From contig DXIH01000152.1 in NCBI GenBank assembly GCA_019112965.1, forward strand, positions 54,073 to 118,072: 64,000 nucleotides of DNA, in the 5' to 3' direction. The notes beneath the pieces are model-generated. The model did no database searches. It was not told the origin of the DNA and worked only from the letters and a program-made list of their open reading frames with translations. Made by a program: the position numbers and the translations under genes. Origin of the DNA: Candidatus Sphingomonas excrementigallinarum. GTDB taxonomy: Bacteria; Pseudomonadota; Alphaproteobacteria; Sphingomonadales; Sphingomonadaceae. Below are positions 34,973-43,811 of this stretch, one piece after another (position 1 is the stretch's first letter; each line of letters begins with the position of its first letter).

Positions 34973-36055
34973 ATGGCGGTGCGTAAGATCATTCACGTCG
35001 ACATGGACGCCTTCTTCGCGTCGGTGGAGCAGCGTGACGATCCGTCGCTGCGCGGCAAGCCGGTTGCAGTCGGTCATGCCGCCGCACGGGGCGTGGTGGC
35101 GGCGGCCAGCTACGAGGCGCGCACGTTCGGCGTTCGCTCCGCTTTGCCCTCAGTCACTGCGCTGCGCCGCTGTCCCGACCTGATCTTCGTGCCGCCCCGC
35201 TTCGAAGTGTACCGCGACGTCTCGCGCCAGATCCATGACGTGTTCGCGCGGTACACCGACCTGATTCAGCCCTTGTCGCTCGACGAGGCCTACCTCGACG
35301 TCACCGCGAACAAGCGCGGTCTGGAAACCGCATGGCTGACTGCCAAGGCGATCCGCGCCGACATCTTGGCGGAGACGGGCCTGACCGCGTCGGCAGGCAT
35401 CTCGTACAACAAGTTCCTGGCCAAGCTTGCGTCCGATCACCGCAAGCCCAACGGCCAGTTCGCGGTCACGCCGGACATGGGCGCCGCTTGGGTCGAGACG
35501 CTGCCCGTCAGCCGCTTCCACGGCATTGGACCGGTGACGGCGGCGAAGATGAAGCGGCTGGGGATCGAAACCGGGGCTGATCTGCGCGCCAAGTCGCTGG
35601 CGTTCCTGCAGCAGCATTTCGGCAGTTCCGCCGAATGGTATCACGCCATCGCGCGCGGGGAAGACGACCGTCCGGTTAATCCGAACCGCGTGCGCAAGTC
35701 GTCGGGGTCGGAAACGACGTTCAATCGCGACCTGACGGAACCCACTGAGATCGAGGCCGGCGTGCTTAAGATGGCGGACGACGTCTGGGACTGGTGCGAG
35801 GGACGGCAAGCCTTCGGCCGCACCGTCACGGTGAAGGTCAAGTACGCTGACTTCCATCAGATCACCCGGCGGCGCAGCCAGCCTGTGGCGGTCATCAGTC
35901 GCGAAGGCATCCACAACGCCGCGCTCGACCTGATCCGGTCGGTCCTGCCGACCCAAAAGGGGATACGACTGGTCGGCGTAACGGTATCGAACTTCGTCGA
36001 GGCCGGGGCAGCGGCACCGACCGAATTGCCGATCTTCGCGGACGCGGCGGCGTGA
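34973..36055 (+). CDS. dinB: DNA polymerase IV (Y-family)
   Basis: A 360-residue translesion polymerase. Palm-domain carboxylates are in IIHVDMDAFFASVEQ and LSLDEAYLD. The helix-hairpin-helix region is SRFHGIGPVTAAKMKRLGIETGADL. The little-finger domain follows. The C-terminus is short (FADAAA) and no beta-clamp motif is evident at the end. AAAAGG lies five bases before ATG 34973; a GTG at 34967 is possible. A LexA box precedes it. ATG of the alkB-like gene overlaps its stop. Confidence 0.95.
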   Translation: MAVRKIIHVDMDAFFASVEQRDDPSLRGKPVAVGHAAARGVVAAASYEARTFGVRSALPSVTALRRCPDLIFVPPRFEVYRDVSRQIHDVFARYTDLIQPLSLDEAYLDVTANKRGLETAWLTAKAIRADILAETGLTASAGISYNKFLAKLASDHRKPNGQFAVTPDMGAAWVETLPVSRFHGIGPVTAAKMKRLGIETGADLRAKSLAFLQQHFGSSAEWYHAIARGEDDRPVNPNRVRKSSGSETTFNRDLTEPTEIEAGVLKMADDVWDWCEGRQAFGRTVTVKVKYADFHQITRRRSQPVAVISREGIHNAALDLIRSVLPTQKGIRLVGVTVSNFVEAGAAAPTELPIFADAAA

Positions 36056-36615
36056 TGCTCGACCTCTTTGACGCGCCGCTCCTGCCGGGGCTCGCCACGC
36101 GGGCGAACCTGATCACCGCGGACGAGGAGCGCATGCTGATCGACCGGATCGACGCGACTGACCTCGAGCCGTTCCGCTTTCAGGGCTGGACAGGCAAGCG
36201 GCTGACAACGTCCTTCGGATGGAGTTACGACTTCGAGGTCGGGCGCCCGAAGGATGCGCCACCGATGCCGGACTGGCTTCTCCCCATCCGCGATAGGGCG
36301 GCAAACTTTGCCGGGCTAGCGCCCGAGGCGCTGATCCAAGCGCTGCTCATCCGCTACGACCCCGGTGCCGGGATCGGTTGGCATCGTGATCGGCCCATCT
36401 ACGGCCATGTCCTCGGCATCTCCCTCGGCGAACCGGCAACGATGCGCTTCCGGCAGCGGCGCGCCGACGGCTTCGACCGGGTATCGGTGCCGCTCGACCC
36501 GCGTGGCGGCTATCACATGAGCGGACCTGCTCGGCATGAATGGGAGCACAGCATCGCTCCAGTGGAACGGCCGCGATGGTCGATTACGTTTCGCAGTCTC
36601 GTGGGACGGCGGTGA
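36055..36615 (+). CDS. AlkB-family 2-oxoglutarate/Fe(II) dioxygenase
   Basis: A 186-residue oxidative demethylase for alkylated nucleic acids. The iron ligands are H and D in GWHRDRPIYG and the distal H in HEWEHSI; 2-oxoglutarate Arg in RWSITFRSL. It overlaps dinB by one base (TGATG) and should be co-induced through the LexA box. Together they form a damage-response pair: direct repair and bypass. Confidence 0.93.
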   Translation: MLDLFDAPLLPGLATRANLITADEERMLIDRIDATDLEPFRFQGWTGKRLTTSFGWSYDFEVGRPKDAPPMPDWLLPIRDRAANFAGLAPEALIQALLIRYDPGAGIGWHRDRPIYGHVLGISLGEPATMRFRQRRADGFDRVSVPLDPRGGYHMSGPARHEWEHSIAPVERPRWSITFRSLVGRR

Positions 36616-36914
36616 CCACTAGGCCGGATTACACCTGAAAGGCGCCGGTCAATCATGTGGCATGCTGTTCTAAAGCAAACCCAATTCGATCACGAGCGTA
36701 CAAGGCCTTTCCACCTTCTAGGTGATCTACACGGGTGGCAGCAGTTCTGGTGGAAAGCGGTGCGGCCGCTTTGGGCTGGCGGAGGGCGTAAGCGGACCTT
36801 CGTTCATAGGAGAGGAGGGGCTCGACTGTCCTGTAGCAGCAGGTGAGCCGATGAACCACATCTCGGGGGTCAAGGAGATCCCCCTCGGGCGGTGACCGCG
36901 CCCGGCGTTATTGG
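36616..36914. other. Non-coding gap between alkB-like gene and DUF3800 gene
   Basis: About 300 bp. Two short overlapping frames (near 36655-36859) have no ribosome site and unlike composition. No promoter is needed because the flanking genes are convergent. It may mark the join between the repair module and the defence cluster. Confidence 0.5.
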
Positions 36915-36937
36915 CCGCCGGCTACTTCGGCCGGCGG
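36915..36937. terminator. Hairpin at end of DUF3800 gene
   Basis: Perfect 8-bp stem CCGCCGGC / GCCGGCGG with a 7-nt loop. The stop codon of the minus-strand gene lies in the loop. Likely a terminator or 3' stabiliser. Confidence 0.55.
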
Positions 36938-38007
36938 TTGAAGTGTGGCTCGAGCAGGCCGACCATGTGGTCGAGCATGTCGGGGCCGGCCTTCTTGGGC
37001 ATCGGCTCGTCGGCATATTCCTCGTGCGGCTTGACGCCGTTGAACGTGAGCTCACCGGCGCCGAGAGCGATCAATTCGACCATGAAGGTATCCTTGTCCC
37101 GACCGTCGAAGGAGAGGGACGCCTTGGCGCCGAAGCCGGCGATGACGTCGCAGAGCTGCACGGCGGCGGACTCGTGGGAGCGGACGGCGGTGGTGCTGCG
37201 GACGCGCAGCGGAAATTCGACGGTTGTCCCGTCGCCCATCTCGACGGCAGCGGGTTCGCAGTCGTCGCGTAAGATCGTGTCCCAAACATCACGCTGTCGG
37301 AGGAAGTTGCTGGACTCGTCATGGACGACGTCGAAGTCTTCCGACCGGCGCTGCCGCCAATGGACGACCGATGCGAGGACAGCAGTCAGTTGAATCTCGC
37401 TGCTGTCGGTGAAGGCCTCGAGGTCGGGATTGTCGCGTTCGAACCGCCGGGTGCCCTCCGCCAGCATGGCGAAAATCGTGGAGATTGGATGCTTCGAACT
37501 ATTCGCCGTCTTGCCAAGATGCTCATGTAGAGCGTCCATCGTCGCGCGGCTGGGCATGCGAGCAAAGGCATCCCACTGTTTGGCGGTCTCGTCGTAAAGG
37601 GCTTCGCTGCCGAACCGCAGAAGGTCGCGATGGATGGTGTTCATGTACCGACGGGCATACCCGTTGCCGTAGTAATCATATCCGCGTGCGGTGAAGGAGG
37701 GTTCGACAAGATATTCGAACATCTTCACGATCAGCGAGAAGCGCTTGTCGATCACGTAGAGGAAGAGGCGGTCGGCGAGCGCCGGGATTTCGCCCGCGAG
37801 AGTGCGCAGGCCGTTGCGGTGGGTGTCCCGCTTCCAGATGTTGCCGAACTTGAACTCCGCGCCCTGATACCGCGGGAAGCAGCGCCGCAGGATCTCGGCC
37901 GCCTCGTCATCGCCGATCAGTGACGAGGCGATGGTGAAGTACGGCTGGTCAGGGTTGTAGAGGTCGCCACCCGTATAGCCCGATTCATCGATGTAGATCG
38001 TCGTCAT
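36922..38007 (-). CDS. DUF3800 protein (RNase H-like)
   Basis: A 361-residue protein. DUF3800 proteins share a predicted RNase H-like fold with acidic residues: here D7 and E8 in IYIDESG, D in VVHDES, and D in AVQLCDVIAG. It is cytoplasmic without membrane segments. DUF3800 genes are often found in phages and defence islands, and this one is the first gene of the right-hand cluster. A hairpin overlaps its stop. It is divergent from the DUF2026 gene. Catalysis has not been shown here; nuclease activity is inferred from the fold. Confidence 0.8.
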   Translation of the reverse strand: MTTIYIDESGYTGGDLYNPDQPYFTIASSLIGDDEAAEILRRCFPRYQGAEFKFGNIWKRDTHRNGLRTLAGEIPALADRLFLYVIDKRFSLIVKMFEYLVEPSFTARGYDYYGNGYARRYMNTIHRDLLRFGSEALYDETAKQWDAFARMPSRATMDALHEHLGKTANSSKHPISTIFAMLAEGTRRFERDNPDLEAFTDSSEIQLTAVLASVVHWRQRRSEDFDVVHDESSNFLRQRDVWDTILRDDCEPAAVEMGDGTTVEFPLRVRSTTAVRSHESAAVQLCDVIAGFGAKASLSFDGRDKDTFMVELIALGAGELTFNGVKPHEEYADEPMPKKAGPDMLDHMVGLLEPHFNRRPK

Positions 38008-38111
38008 GGCTACGATATATGGGCTCCTATAGAACGATGTAAGCGTTGCCTTTCGGATGCATGGCCGATTTAATAAGAGTAGTGAATCAGCCGATCCATT
38101 TTGCGAGAGCC

Positions 38112-38738
38112 ATGAGCAACTTTCTTTTCCCCCTGTCCGAGTTCAACCGCATCCATCAGGTCATCCACGGCACCATCGAAGCCGAGGGGAACGCGGGAAA
38201 AGCGTGCACCCTGTTCGCGTGCATCGGCGCGTTAATCCTCAACAAGCACTACAAAATCAAGGCCAGTGCAGTAGCTGGGGGCTTCGCGTTGTGCGTCGAG
38301 CCCGAGAAGAACATGTTCTTCGGTCGCGACGGCGGCGGCAGGGTCGAGATCGACGAGGACGGCTTCCACATGTGGGTGCAGACGGAAACGCACATTATCG
38401 ACTTTATGTCGCCGATCTATCAGGAGGCGTTCCAGGACGTGCAGCATGAGGTGACTATCCCGCGGCGTATGTTCCAGAAGCGCCTGGACCAGGAAGCCGC
38501 GAGCCTGGACGATCTCACGAAGGCTGGCGACTTTTATGCCATGCCGGATCCCGACCTCAGCGATCGGCTGATCGACAGCATCCTGAACCGGCCGGTGAAC
38601 ACGGACATTATCCATATCGCCGACGAATGGTTCGGTTCGCGGCGCGGCAGGCAGAGGCCATCGATGACCATCGGGAGCAATGACGGAATAGTCCGCGAGT
38701 TGCGGCTACCGAACACGCCTGCCCGTGGCGCATGGTGA
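38112..38738 (+). CDS. DUF2026 protein (Cys-His-Asp, transglutaminase/papain-like)
   Basis: A 208-residue protein starting MSNFLFPLSEFNRIHQVIHG. The likely triad is C32 (GKACTLFAC, at the start of a helix), H86 (GFHMWV) and D97 (IIDFMSPIY). The pattern matches the circularly ordered Cys-His-Asp of transglutaminase-like and N-acetyltransferase folds, to which DUF2026 has been assigned. ATG 38112 is preferred; the frame is open to 38046 and ATG 38061 is possible. It is followed after 53 bp by an AbiGi-like gene on the same strand, suggesting a two-gene unit. Confidence 0.75.
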   Translation: MSNFLFPLSEFNRIHQVIHGTIEAEGNAGKACTLFACIGALILNKHYKIKASAVAGGFALCVEPEKNMFFGRDGGGRVEIDEDGFHMWVQTETHIIDFMSPIYQEAFQDVQHEVTIPRRMFQKRLDQEAASLDDLTKAGDFYAMPDPDLSDRLIDSILNRPVNTDIIHIADEWFGSRRGRQRPSMTIGSNDGIVRELRLPNTPARGAW

Positions 38739-38791
38739 GCGTCGATGCCTGGGTTCGGTAGGCGTCCATCCTCTGCCGCAGGGGCGAAACG

Positions 38792-39436
38792 ATGATGATC
38801 GGCAACATCGATCCATCGTGGAAGGACATGTCGAAGTATGTAGTGCACTTCGCGAAGGAACATCACCCGAGGACCGCCTACGACAATGCGATCTCGATCC
38901 TATACCAGCGGCGAATAATTGCGGCGAACGCCTTCGGCGCCGGACGAAAGCTGGCTCCGGCGCGCAAGTCGATCTGCTTCAGCGAGGTACCGCTCCACCA
39001 CCTCAAGCGGCTGGCGGACGTTCGGGGGCCCCATGGCATCGGCTTCCGGAAGGAGTTCATTGTCAAGCGCGGGGGTGGGCCCATCCTCTACGCCTACAAG
39101 GATACGCCGCAGGCCATGGCGATCAAGTCGCTGGTGAATGCGGTGGCCAACGATCCGAACTCGCCCGTTTGGCGCGTGGCGCCGTTCGTCGACCTGCCGG
39201 GCATCTACGGCAAGTCGACGTATCTCTACGAGTGGGAGAGGGAATGGCGCCATGTCGGGGACCTCGACTTCTCGGTGACAGAGCCGGCGTTTCTCATCAT
39301 TCCCGAGCATCTCCACGACGCTGCGCGGGGGTTCTTCCATTCGGCAAAGGTCGACAATGTCGGACCAAGCTACGAATGCCCCTTCATCGATCCATACTGG
39401 GGGGAGGATAAGATAGCGGCCGCCCTGAATGGGTGA
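38792..39436 (+). CDS. AbiGi/DUF2971-like protein, possible abortive-infection component
   Basis: A 214-residue protein. The order of motifs (AYDNAISILYQRRIIAA, then ICFSEVPLHHL, then GIGFRKEFIVKRGGGPILYAYKD, then YEWEREWRHVGDLDF) follows that of AbiGi-like and DUF2971-like proteins, in which a CFSE-P-L segment is followed by a GI-F-K-F strand. These families occur in phage resistance loci. The assignment is by pattern only. It follows the DUF2026 gene and is convergent with the GHKL-nuclease gene. Confidence 0.6.
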   Translation: MMIGNIDPSWKDMSKYVVHFAKEHHPRTAYDNAISILYQRRIIAANAFGAGRKLAPARKSICFSEVPLHHLKRLADVRGPHGIGFRKEFIVKRGGGPILYAYKDTPQAMAIKSLVNAVANDPNSPVWRVAPFVDLPGIYGKSTYLYEWEREWRHVGDLDFSVTEPAFLIIPEHLHDAARGFFHSAKVDNVGPSYECPFIDPYWGEDKIAAALNG

Positions 39437-39471
39437 CCAGCAAGGCCGGTGCCCCTCCCCCGCGGTGCGGT

Positions 39472-41598
39472 CTACTTCTTTGAAAAGTCGATCTGCAGCT
39501 TCTCCCGGTACACTCCGATGCGCTTGCTCGCGCGATCCACGACGTCCTCGTAGAGGAGGGTCTCGGCGTACAGCTCGCCGAGCATGCGGCCGGTCTCGGG
39601 ATCCTGCAGGTCGCTGGTCTGAAAGTAGCTGTGCCCGGAGGCGAACTTCTTCCAGCCGATCATACCCAGCGGATCAAGGGTGTCGCCAACGAGATAGCCG
39701 TAGAACTTCTTAAGGCGGCCGTTCGACTTGGCGGCCAGCAGGTGCGCATAGCGGGACAGGTCGCCGATGTGCTCGTCCATGGGCACGCCGGGCGCCTTGA
39801 ACTCAATGATGATCGCCGAACCCTCTCTGCCGAAGATCGCGATGTCGGGCCGCTTGTTCGCGTGATCCTGGGTCCGACGGCGCAGGGTCGCGGCCAGCTC
39901 GTCATCGATGGCCGGGTCGAACAGCTTCGCCCCGTCGTCCCACTCGATCTGGGAGAGCGGCTTATCCGAGGCGATGTAGTCGTAGTACTGGTATTCCTCA
40001 CTCAGGAGCCAGATGTCGTGGTCCGACGTCTCGTGACTGTCCTTGCGCATCGGGAAGAAGATGCTGTGGATGATCTGCTCATCCTTACGACGCTGGCCGT
40101 CGTCGACGGCCTGCACGGCCAGCCCCCGGCCGCAGGCGAGCTTCAGGATCTCGACAATGGCGGCACGCCGGACGACGAGCTGAGATAGGTTGGCCATGTC
40201 GAACGTCTTTAGGGACGAGGTGTACTTCCAGGACAGCTCATTAATCTTGTGGCGGAAGTCGATCGTGTGAGGCTCGGCCGTCTCGATCTCCGCGCGTAGG
40301 TCGAAAATCTCGGCGGTGTCGGCAACGATGCGCTCCTGATACTTCTTGAGCACGCGCTCGGCGACGGACTTGGCTGTGTCGCCGTAAATGACCCGCGTGT
40401 CGGTGTCGGTGAGCATCGCCTGGATGACGCCGAACCTGTCAGCGACGTCTTTGATGACGTCGTCCTTGTTCCAGCCGGAGGGGGTGACCATCTCCGCGAT
40501 GATTGGGTCGATCCGATCGTATATGTCGGCATATGCGACTGTCGCATCGGTGAAGAGATCGGAGACCGGCATCTCCTCCGGGATCTCGTGGAAGCCGTCC
40601 CGTTGCTCGTTGACCCGCCGGTCGAGCAGATCGGCCTCGATGAGCACGATGTGGTGGAAGCCCTCTACCGGGCGATTCTGCTCGGCGATCGTCTTGAGGT
40701 AGCGCCTGGTGATGTCGAGTACCGGCGACGATCTGGCGCAGAATGATATCGCGTTGCGCGGTAGGTCGTAGGTCTGTGCGTCCAACCGGTAGTGGGAGAG
40801 GATGAAGGTTTGCGTTCGCCCTAGCGGGTCGCCGGAATAGGGATCGCGTTCGGCGACCTCGGTAGACCTCACCACGGTGACCTCGGGCAGGTCGGATGCG
40901 GTCAGGCTAGTGCGTTCGACGCCGCCCTTGAGATGCCGGGTTTCGAACGCGATCACGAAGTCGCCGAGCTGCGACTTTAGGCTTACCAGGCGCTGAAGGA
41001 ACGCGACGAGCATGTTGCGGCGCATGTTCGCGGCCGAGAAAACGTCGGCGAGGGACTCGGTCTTGTAGAGCTTTGTTCGGGTCGCCTCCCTCAGGGCCTC
41101 GAGCCTGATCGCCGTGCCGATCTCGCGCTCGTCGCCATCGGAAATGGCGAAGTTGGCGACCTCAATCTTCCGGCGTCCTGCGTCCGGCGCGAGCGTACGG
41201 GTCGTGACCCCCGCCTCGGTGCGGAATGTGCTCCGGACCCCGACACGCTCGAAATGGTGGAAATACTGGATGCGGCCGGAGCCCTTGCACTTCCCGATAC
41301 CGGCGATGGCAAGGTCGTCCTTGTACGACGTGTCCTTGGTCACGAACGCGTCTGCCTGTTCGTCACCAAAACCACAGCCGTTGTCGGTGCAGGTGATCGA
41401 TATACCACTGCTGTCTGTAAGAAGTCCAGTCGAAGTGAACTCGACCTCAATCGAAACCGCAAGACTTCGGGCTTGGGGATCGGTGTGCTGCCTGATCAGG
41501 AAGGCATCGATGGAGTTCGATATGAGTTCTTCAAGGACGACGTATCCGTCTGAACTCATCTTCGTGTTCTTCAGGCTTCCACGAATGTCCAGCGTCAT
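39472..41598 (-). CDS. GHKL (Hsp90/MORC-like) ATPase fused to PD-(D/E)xK nuclease
   Basis: A 708-residue protein with two recognisable ends. Residues 1-160 are a GHKL ATPase: E24-N28-D31 in EELISNSIDA (motif I), D72-G74-G76 in DNGCGF (motif II), and the glycine-rich GIGKCKGSGR near 97-106. Residues 200-350 may be an S5-like transducer. Residues 570-640 hold a PD-(D/E)xK core: PD at 584-585, then E599-x-K601 in IIIEFKAPG, then a helix HIGDLSRYAHLLA. Bacterial MORC-like ATPases have been linked to restriction systems, usually with the nuclease in a separate gene. It lies 242 bp downstream of the Abi_C gene on the same strand. ATP-driven clamping with nucleolytic attack on foreign DNA is inferred. 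Confidence 0.8.
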   Translation of the reverse strand: MTLDIRGSLKNTKMSSDGYVVLEELISNSIDAFLIRQHTDPQARSLAVSIEVEFTSTGLLTDSSGISITCTDNGCGFGDEQADAFVTKDTSYKDDLAIAGIGKCKGSGRIQYFHHFERVGVRSTFRTEAGVTTRTLAPDAGRRKIEVANFAISDGDEREIGTAIRLEALREATRTKLYKTESLADVFSAANMRRNMLVAFLQRLVSLKSQLGDFVIAFETRHLKGGVERTSLTASDLPEVTVVRSTEVAERDPYSGDPLGRTQTFILSHYRLDAQTYDLPRNAISFCARSSPVLDITRRYLKTIAEQNRPVEGFHHIVLIEADLLDRRVNEQRDGFHEIPEEMPVSDLFTDATVAYADIYDRIDPIIAEMVTPSGWNKDDVIKDVADRFGVIQAMLTDTDTRVIYGDTAKSVAERVLKKYQERIVADTAEIFDLRAEIETAEPHTIDFRHKINELSWKYTSSLKTFDMANLSQLVVRRAAIVEILKLACGRGLAVQAVDDGQRRKDEQIIHSIFFPMRKDSHETSDHDIWLLSEEYQYYDYIASDKPLSQIEWDDGAKLFDPAIDDELAATLRRRTQDHANKRPDIAIFGREGSAIIIEFKAPGVPMDEHIGDLSRYAHLLAAKSNGRLKKFYGYLVGDTLDPLGMIGWKKFASGHSYFQTSDLQDPETGRMLGELYAETLLYEDVVDRASKRIGVYREKLQIDFSKK

Positions 41599-41840
41599 CT
41601 TCGATCCGTCAGAAGGCCTATTTCGATGCCTCGTTCTTGGCGGGATGGCCGTTCCGAAGTCAAGGACGTTGGCGGGTTGTGACGCGCGGCGGGCGGCATA
41701 CCGGAAAAGGCAGTGCGCCGCGGCTGATAGCAGCTGGTTGACCGGGTGGTGAGCGGGGGCCGAAGGAGGGGCGCAAGGGCGCTCCTAAGAAAAGGATCTC
41801 CTCGGCCGCGGTCCGGATGGTAGCGTGGTCACGGCGCGCG

Positions 41841-42521
41841 TCATGATCGCCTTGAGGAGGTCCCGGCCGTTGCCGTCGCGGCGGCAGGGGCGGCGTCGGC
41901 CTCCTCACGGAACTGGCGCTCGGGGAAGGTCTCGGTCACGCAGTCGATGAACGATACAGCCGCACCTACGGCGAGCTGGGCATGGCGCGGCTGCAGGCCG
42001 CGATGGCGCCCGTCGCGGCCATGACCCGATCCGTACAGTCCGCGCAGTTCGGAGAGATACTGGGTCAGCACGGCGAGATTGCGCGAGATCAGCCGGATCG
42101 TCTCCGCACCCTTGGCGGCATCGGTGAAGCGCTCGGGCACCAGCCCAAGTTCATTCGCCACCAGCTTGGTTAGGGGCGGCAGATCCGCGCCCGACGCATA
42201 GGCGCCGCTGCGCTTGGTCAGCACCGTCTTGCAGCAGCTCTCGACCAGTTCCTTGGCGGTACCAATGGCGAGCGCCGGATCGCGATCAACGGCATTTTCG
42301 AGCCGCTCGATTTCCTTCTGCATCCAGGCGGCGTCGAGCGCGCCGGCGACCGAGCGCGCGCAGCACCGTGCGGCCGGTTTGATAAGGCGCGGTAGGCCCC
42401 GGCAACCTTCAAACAACTCATCCCTGATCCGCTTCGTCGGTGCTACGCACAGCCATCGTGCTCCTGCGGCCTCGCACCGACTGCAAATCAGACCCGGTTG
42501 GTCTGCCAATTTAGCATGCAA
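41841..42521 (-). CDS. Abi_C-domain protein (abortive infection C-terminal-like)
   Basis: Residues from about 67 on (WMQKEIERLENAVDRDPALAIGTAKELVESCCKTVL, continuing to LRGLYGSGHGR and LQPRHAQLAVGAAVSFIDCV) match the abortive-infection C-terminal family, an all-alpha HEPN-like domain; SGHGR is the usual conserved turn. The upstream 66 residues look unlike a folded domain and start at a TTG (42521); ATG 42323 is an alternative. The N-terminus may therefore be truncated or misread. Probably in one transcript with the GHKL-nuclease gene. Divergent from the DUF4365 gene. Confidence 0.68.
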   Translation of the reverse strand: MHAKLADQPGLICSRCEAAGARWLCVAPTKRIRDELFEGCRGLPRLIKPAARCCARSVAGALDAAWMQKEIERLENAVDRDPALAIGTAKELVESCCKTVLTKRSGAYASGADLPPLTKLVANELGLVPERFTDAAKGAETIRLISRNLAVLTQYLSELRGLYGSGHGRDGRHRGLQPRHAQLAVGAAVSFIDCVTETFPERQFREEADAAPAAATATAGTSSRRS

Positions 42522-42581
42522 CGAGAATATTGCCGAGGTGGTGCGCGTCCAATTATGGTCACGTATCTAGGTAGGAATCAG

Positions 42582-43631
42582 ATGACCAAGCTCCCCCTTC
42601 CCTCACGAACCAGACAAAAGAAGTCAGAGGCTGCATCGTTCGCCATACTACAATACAAGCTGGGCGATCTCGGCATTTTTCGCGGGCAGACGGAGAACGA
42701 CTATGGCATCGACGTTGACTTCGAACTTGAGATTGCCGGAAATGTCACGGGCAAAAGCGTCAAGATTCAAGTTAAGTCGTCCGAGAACCTAAAGCTGCGC
42801 GCTGATGGTGCTCCCTCCGTTGGCGGGATCAAGCAATCCACCCTCAACTACTGGTGTCAAATCTCCTTTCGCACCAGCGTCATGGCCTACGCTGTCGATC
42901 TGGCATCCGAGAAAATCTACGTGACCGGCGATCTCTTTTGGCAGGCCACCAAGCTATTGGATGGTGGCGAATCGACCAAGTCGATCACCTTCCTTCCCGA
43001 AGGGAAAAACAATCTAGCGCTTGCGACGGTCTTGACGGTCTTACACGCCTGGAAACCGACCATTGGAGAGGTCGTCGCTGCGCACACCACCGCGCTGCGT
43101 CGACTGAAAGCCTTCCTCGAAATCTACGTCGACGCTTTCCACTACGACGCGGGCACGCCGATCGAGAACATGGCGGACTTCTCCGACCTGATCGACGTCT
43201 GCCGCATCCTCATGTGGAAGGACGGGGAGAAGCTCTTCGACGACAAGCAGGACCGATCCAACTGGCAGAGCGTGGCGTATTGGAAGGCCAAGTCGGAAGC
43301 CGATGGGTGGGACGGCCTTTCGTGCATAGCCGCGCAACCGATCCTATCGGCGCTGCTTCCCGCGCTGGTGCGCAAACTGCAAACCCTCCGGGCAACAGTG
43401 CTGGCAGGCAAATACTTTTGGGCGCACGAAAAGCCGAGCTACCTGGCGCTTGTATACGAAACTACCCTGCCTGCAGAAGCGGACGAGGATACGTTGCATC
43501 GCTGGGGTTATCACTTCGACCAGCAGGCGCAAGTTGTGGTTGGGTCCGGTGAGTATTTCGCCGCCGCGGCGAGGATATCAACCGCGAAGCCGAGGAAGGC
43601 GAGAGCGAAGCGCAAAACGGAGGCTGAGTAG
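42582..43631 (+). CDS. DUF4365 protein (restriction-like N-terminal domain)
   Basis: A 349-residue protein. Residues 10-130 are DUF4365: ENDYGIDVDFELEI followed by VKIQVKSSE, which reads as the D44...E...Q63-x-K65 core of a PD-(D/E)xK-like nuclease. The C-terminal 200 residues are helical and not recognised, ending in a basic tail (KPRKARAKRKTEAE). AGGA lies six bases before ATG 42582; ATG 42555 is possible. Last gene of the defence cluster before the right end of the island. Confidence 0.75.
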   Translation: MTKLPLPSRTRQKKSEAASFAILQYKLGDLGIFRGQTENDYGIDVDFELEIAGNVTGKSVKIQVKSSENLKLRADGAPSVGGIKQSTLNYWCQISFRTSVMAYAVDLASEKIYVTGDLFWQATKLLDGGESTKSITFLPEGKNNLALATVLTVLHAWKPTIGEVVAAHTTALRRLKAFLEIYVDAFHYDAGTPIENMADFSDLIDVCRILMWKDGEKLFDDKQDRSNWQSVAYWKAKSEADGWDGLSCIAAQPILSALLPALVRKLQTLRATVLAGKYFWAHEKPSYLALVYETTLPAEADEDTLHRWGYHFDQQAQVVVGSGEYFAAAARISTAKPRKARAKRKTEAE

Positions 43632-43811
43632 ACGCCCCTACGCACGCTACGCTGACATTGAGGCCGGCGTTAGGTCAGCCGTGTCGTGGAGAAGCACTCT
43701 CCCATCCTCCCGCTGGAGCTGCATTCCCTAAACTCGATCGTTCTTGGGAAGGCTGGCAGAGCAGTGGGCAGGGCCGAAGTTCAGCACCGCCCACGCAGAC
43801 AATATGAACGG

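Noticed and set aside
36653-36859. Small frames on both strands after the alkB-like gene
   Set aside because: No ribosome site, no homology recognised, and each overlaps the other.
41599-41840. Possible small gene between the GHKL-nuclease and Abi_C genes
   Set aside because: The 82-codon frame is Pro/Arg-rich and without start signal; taken as a spacer.
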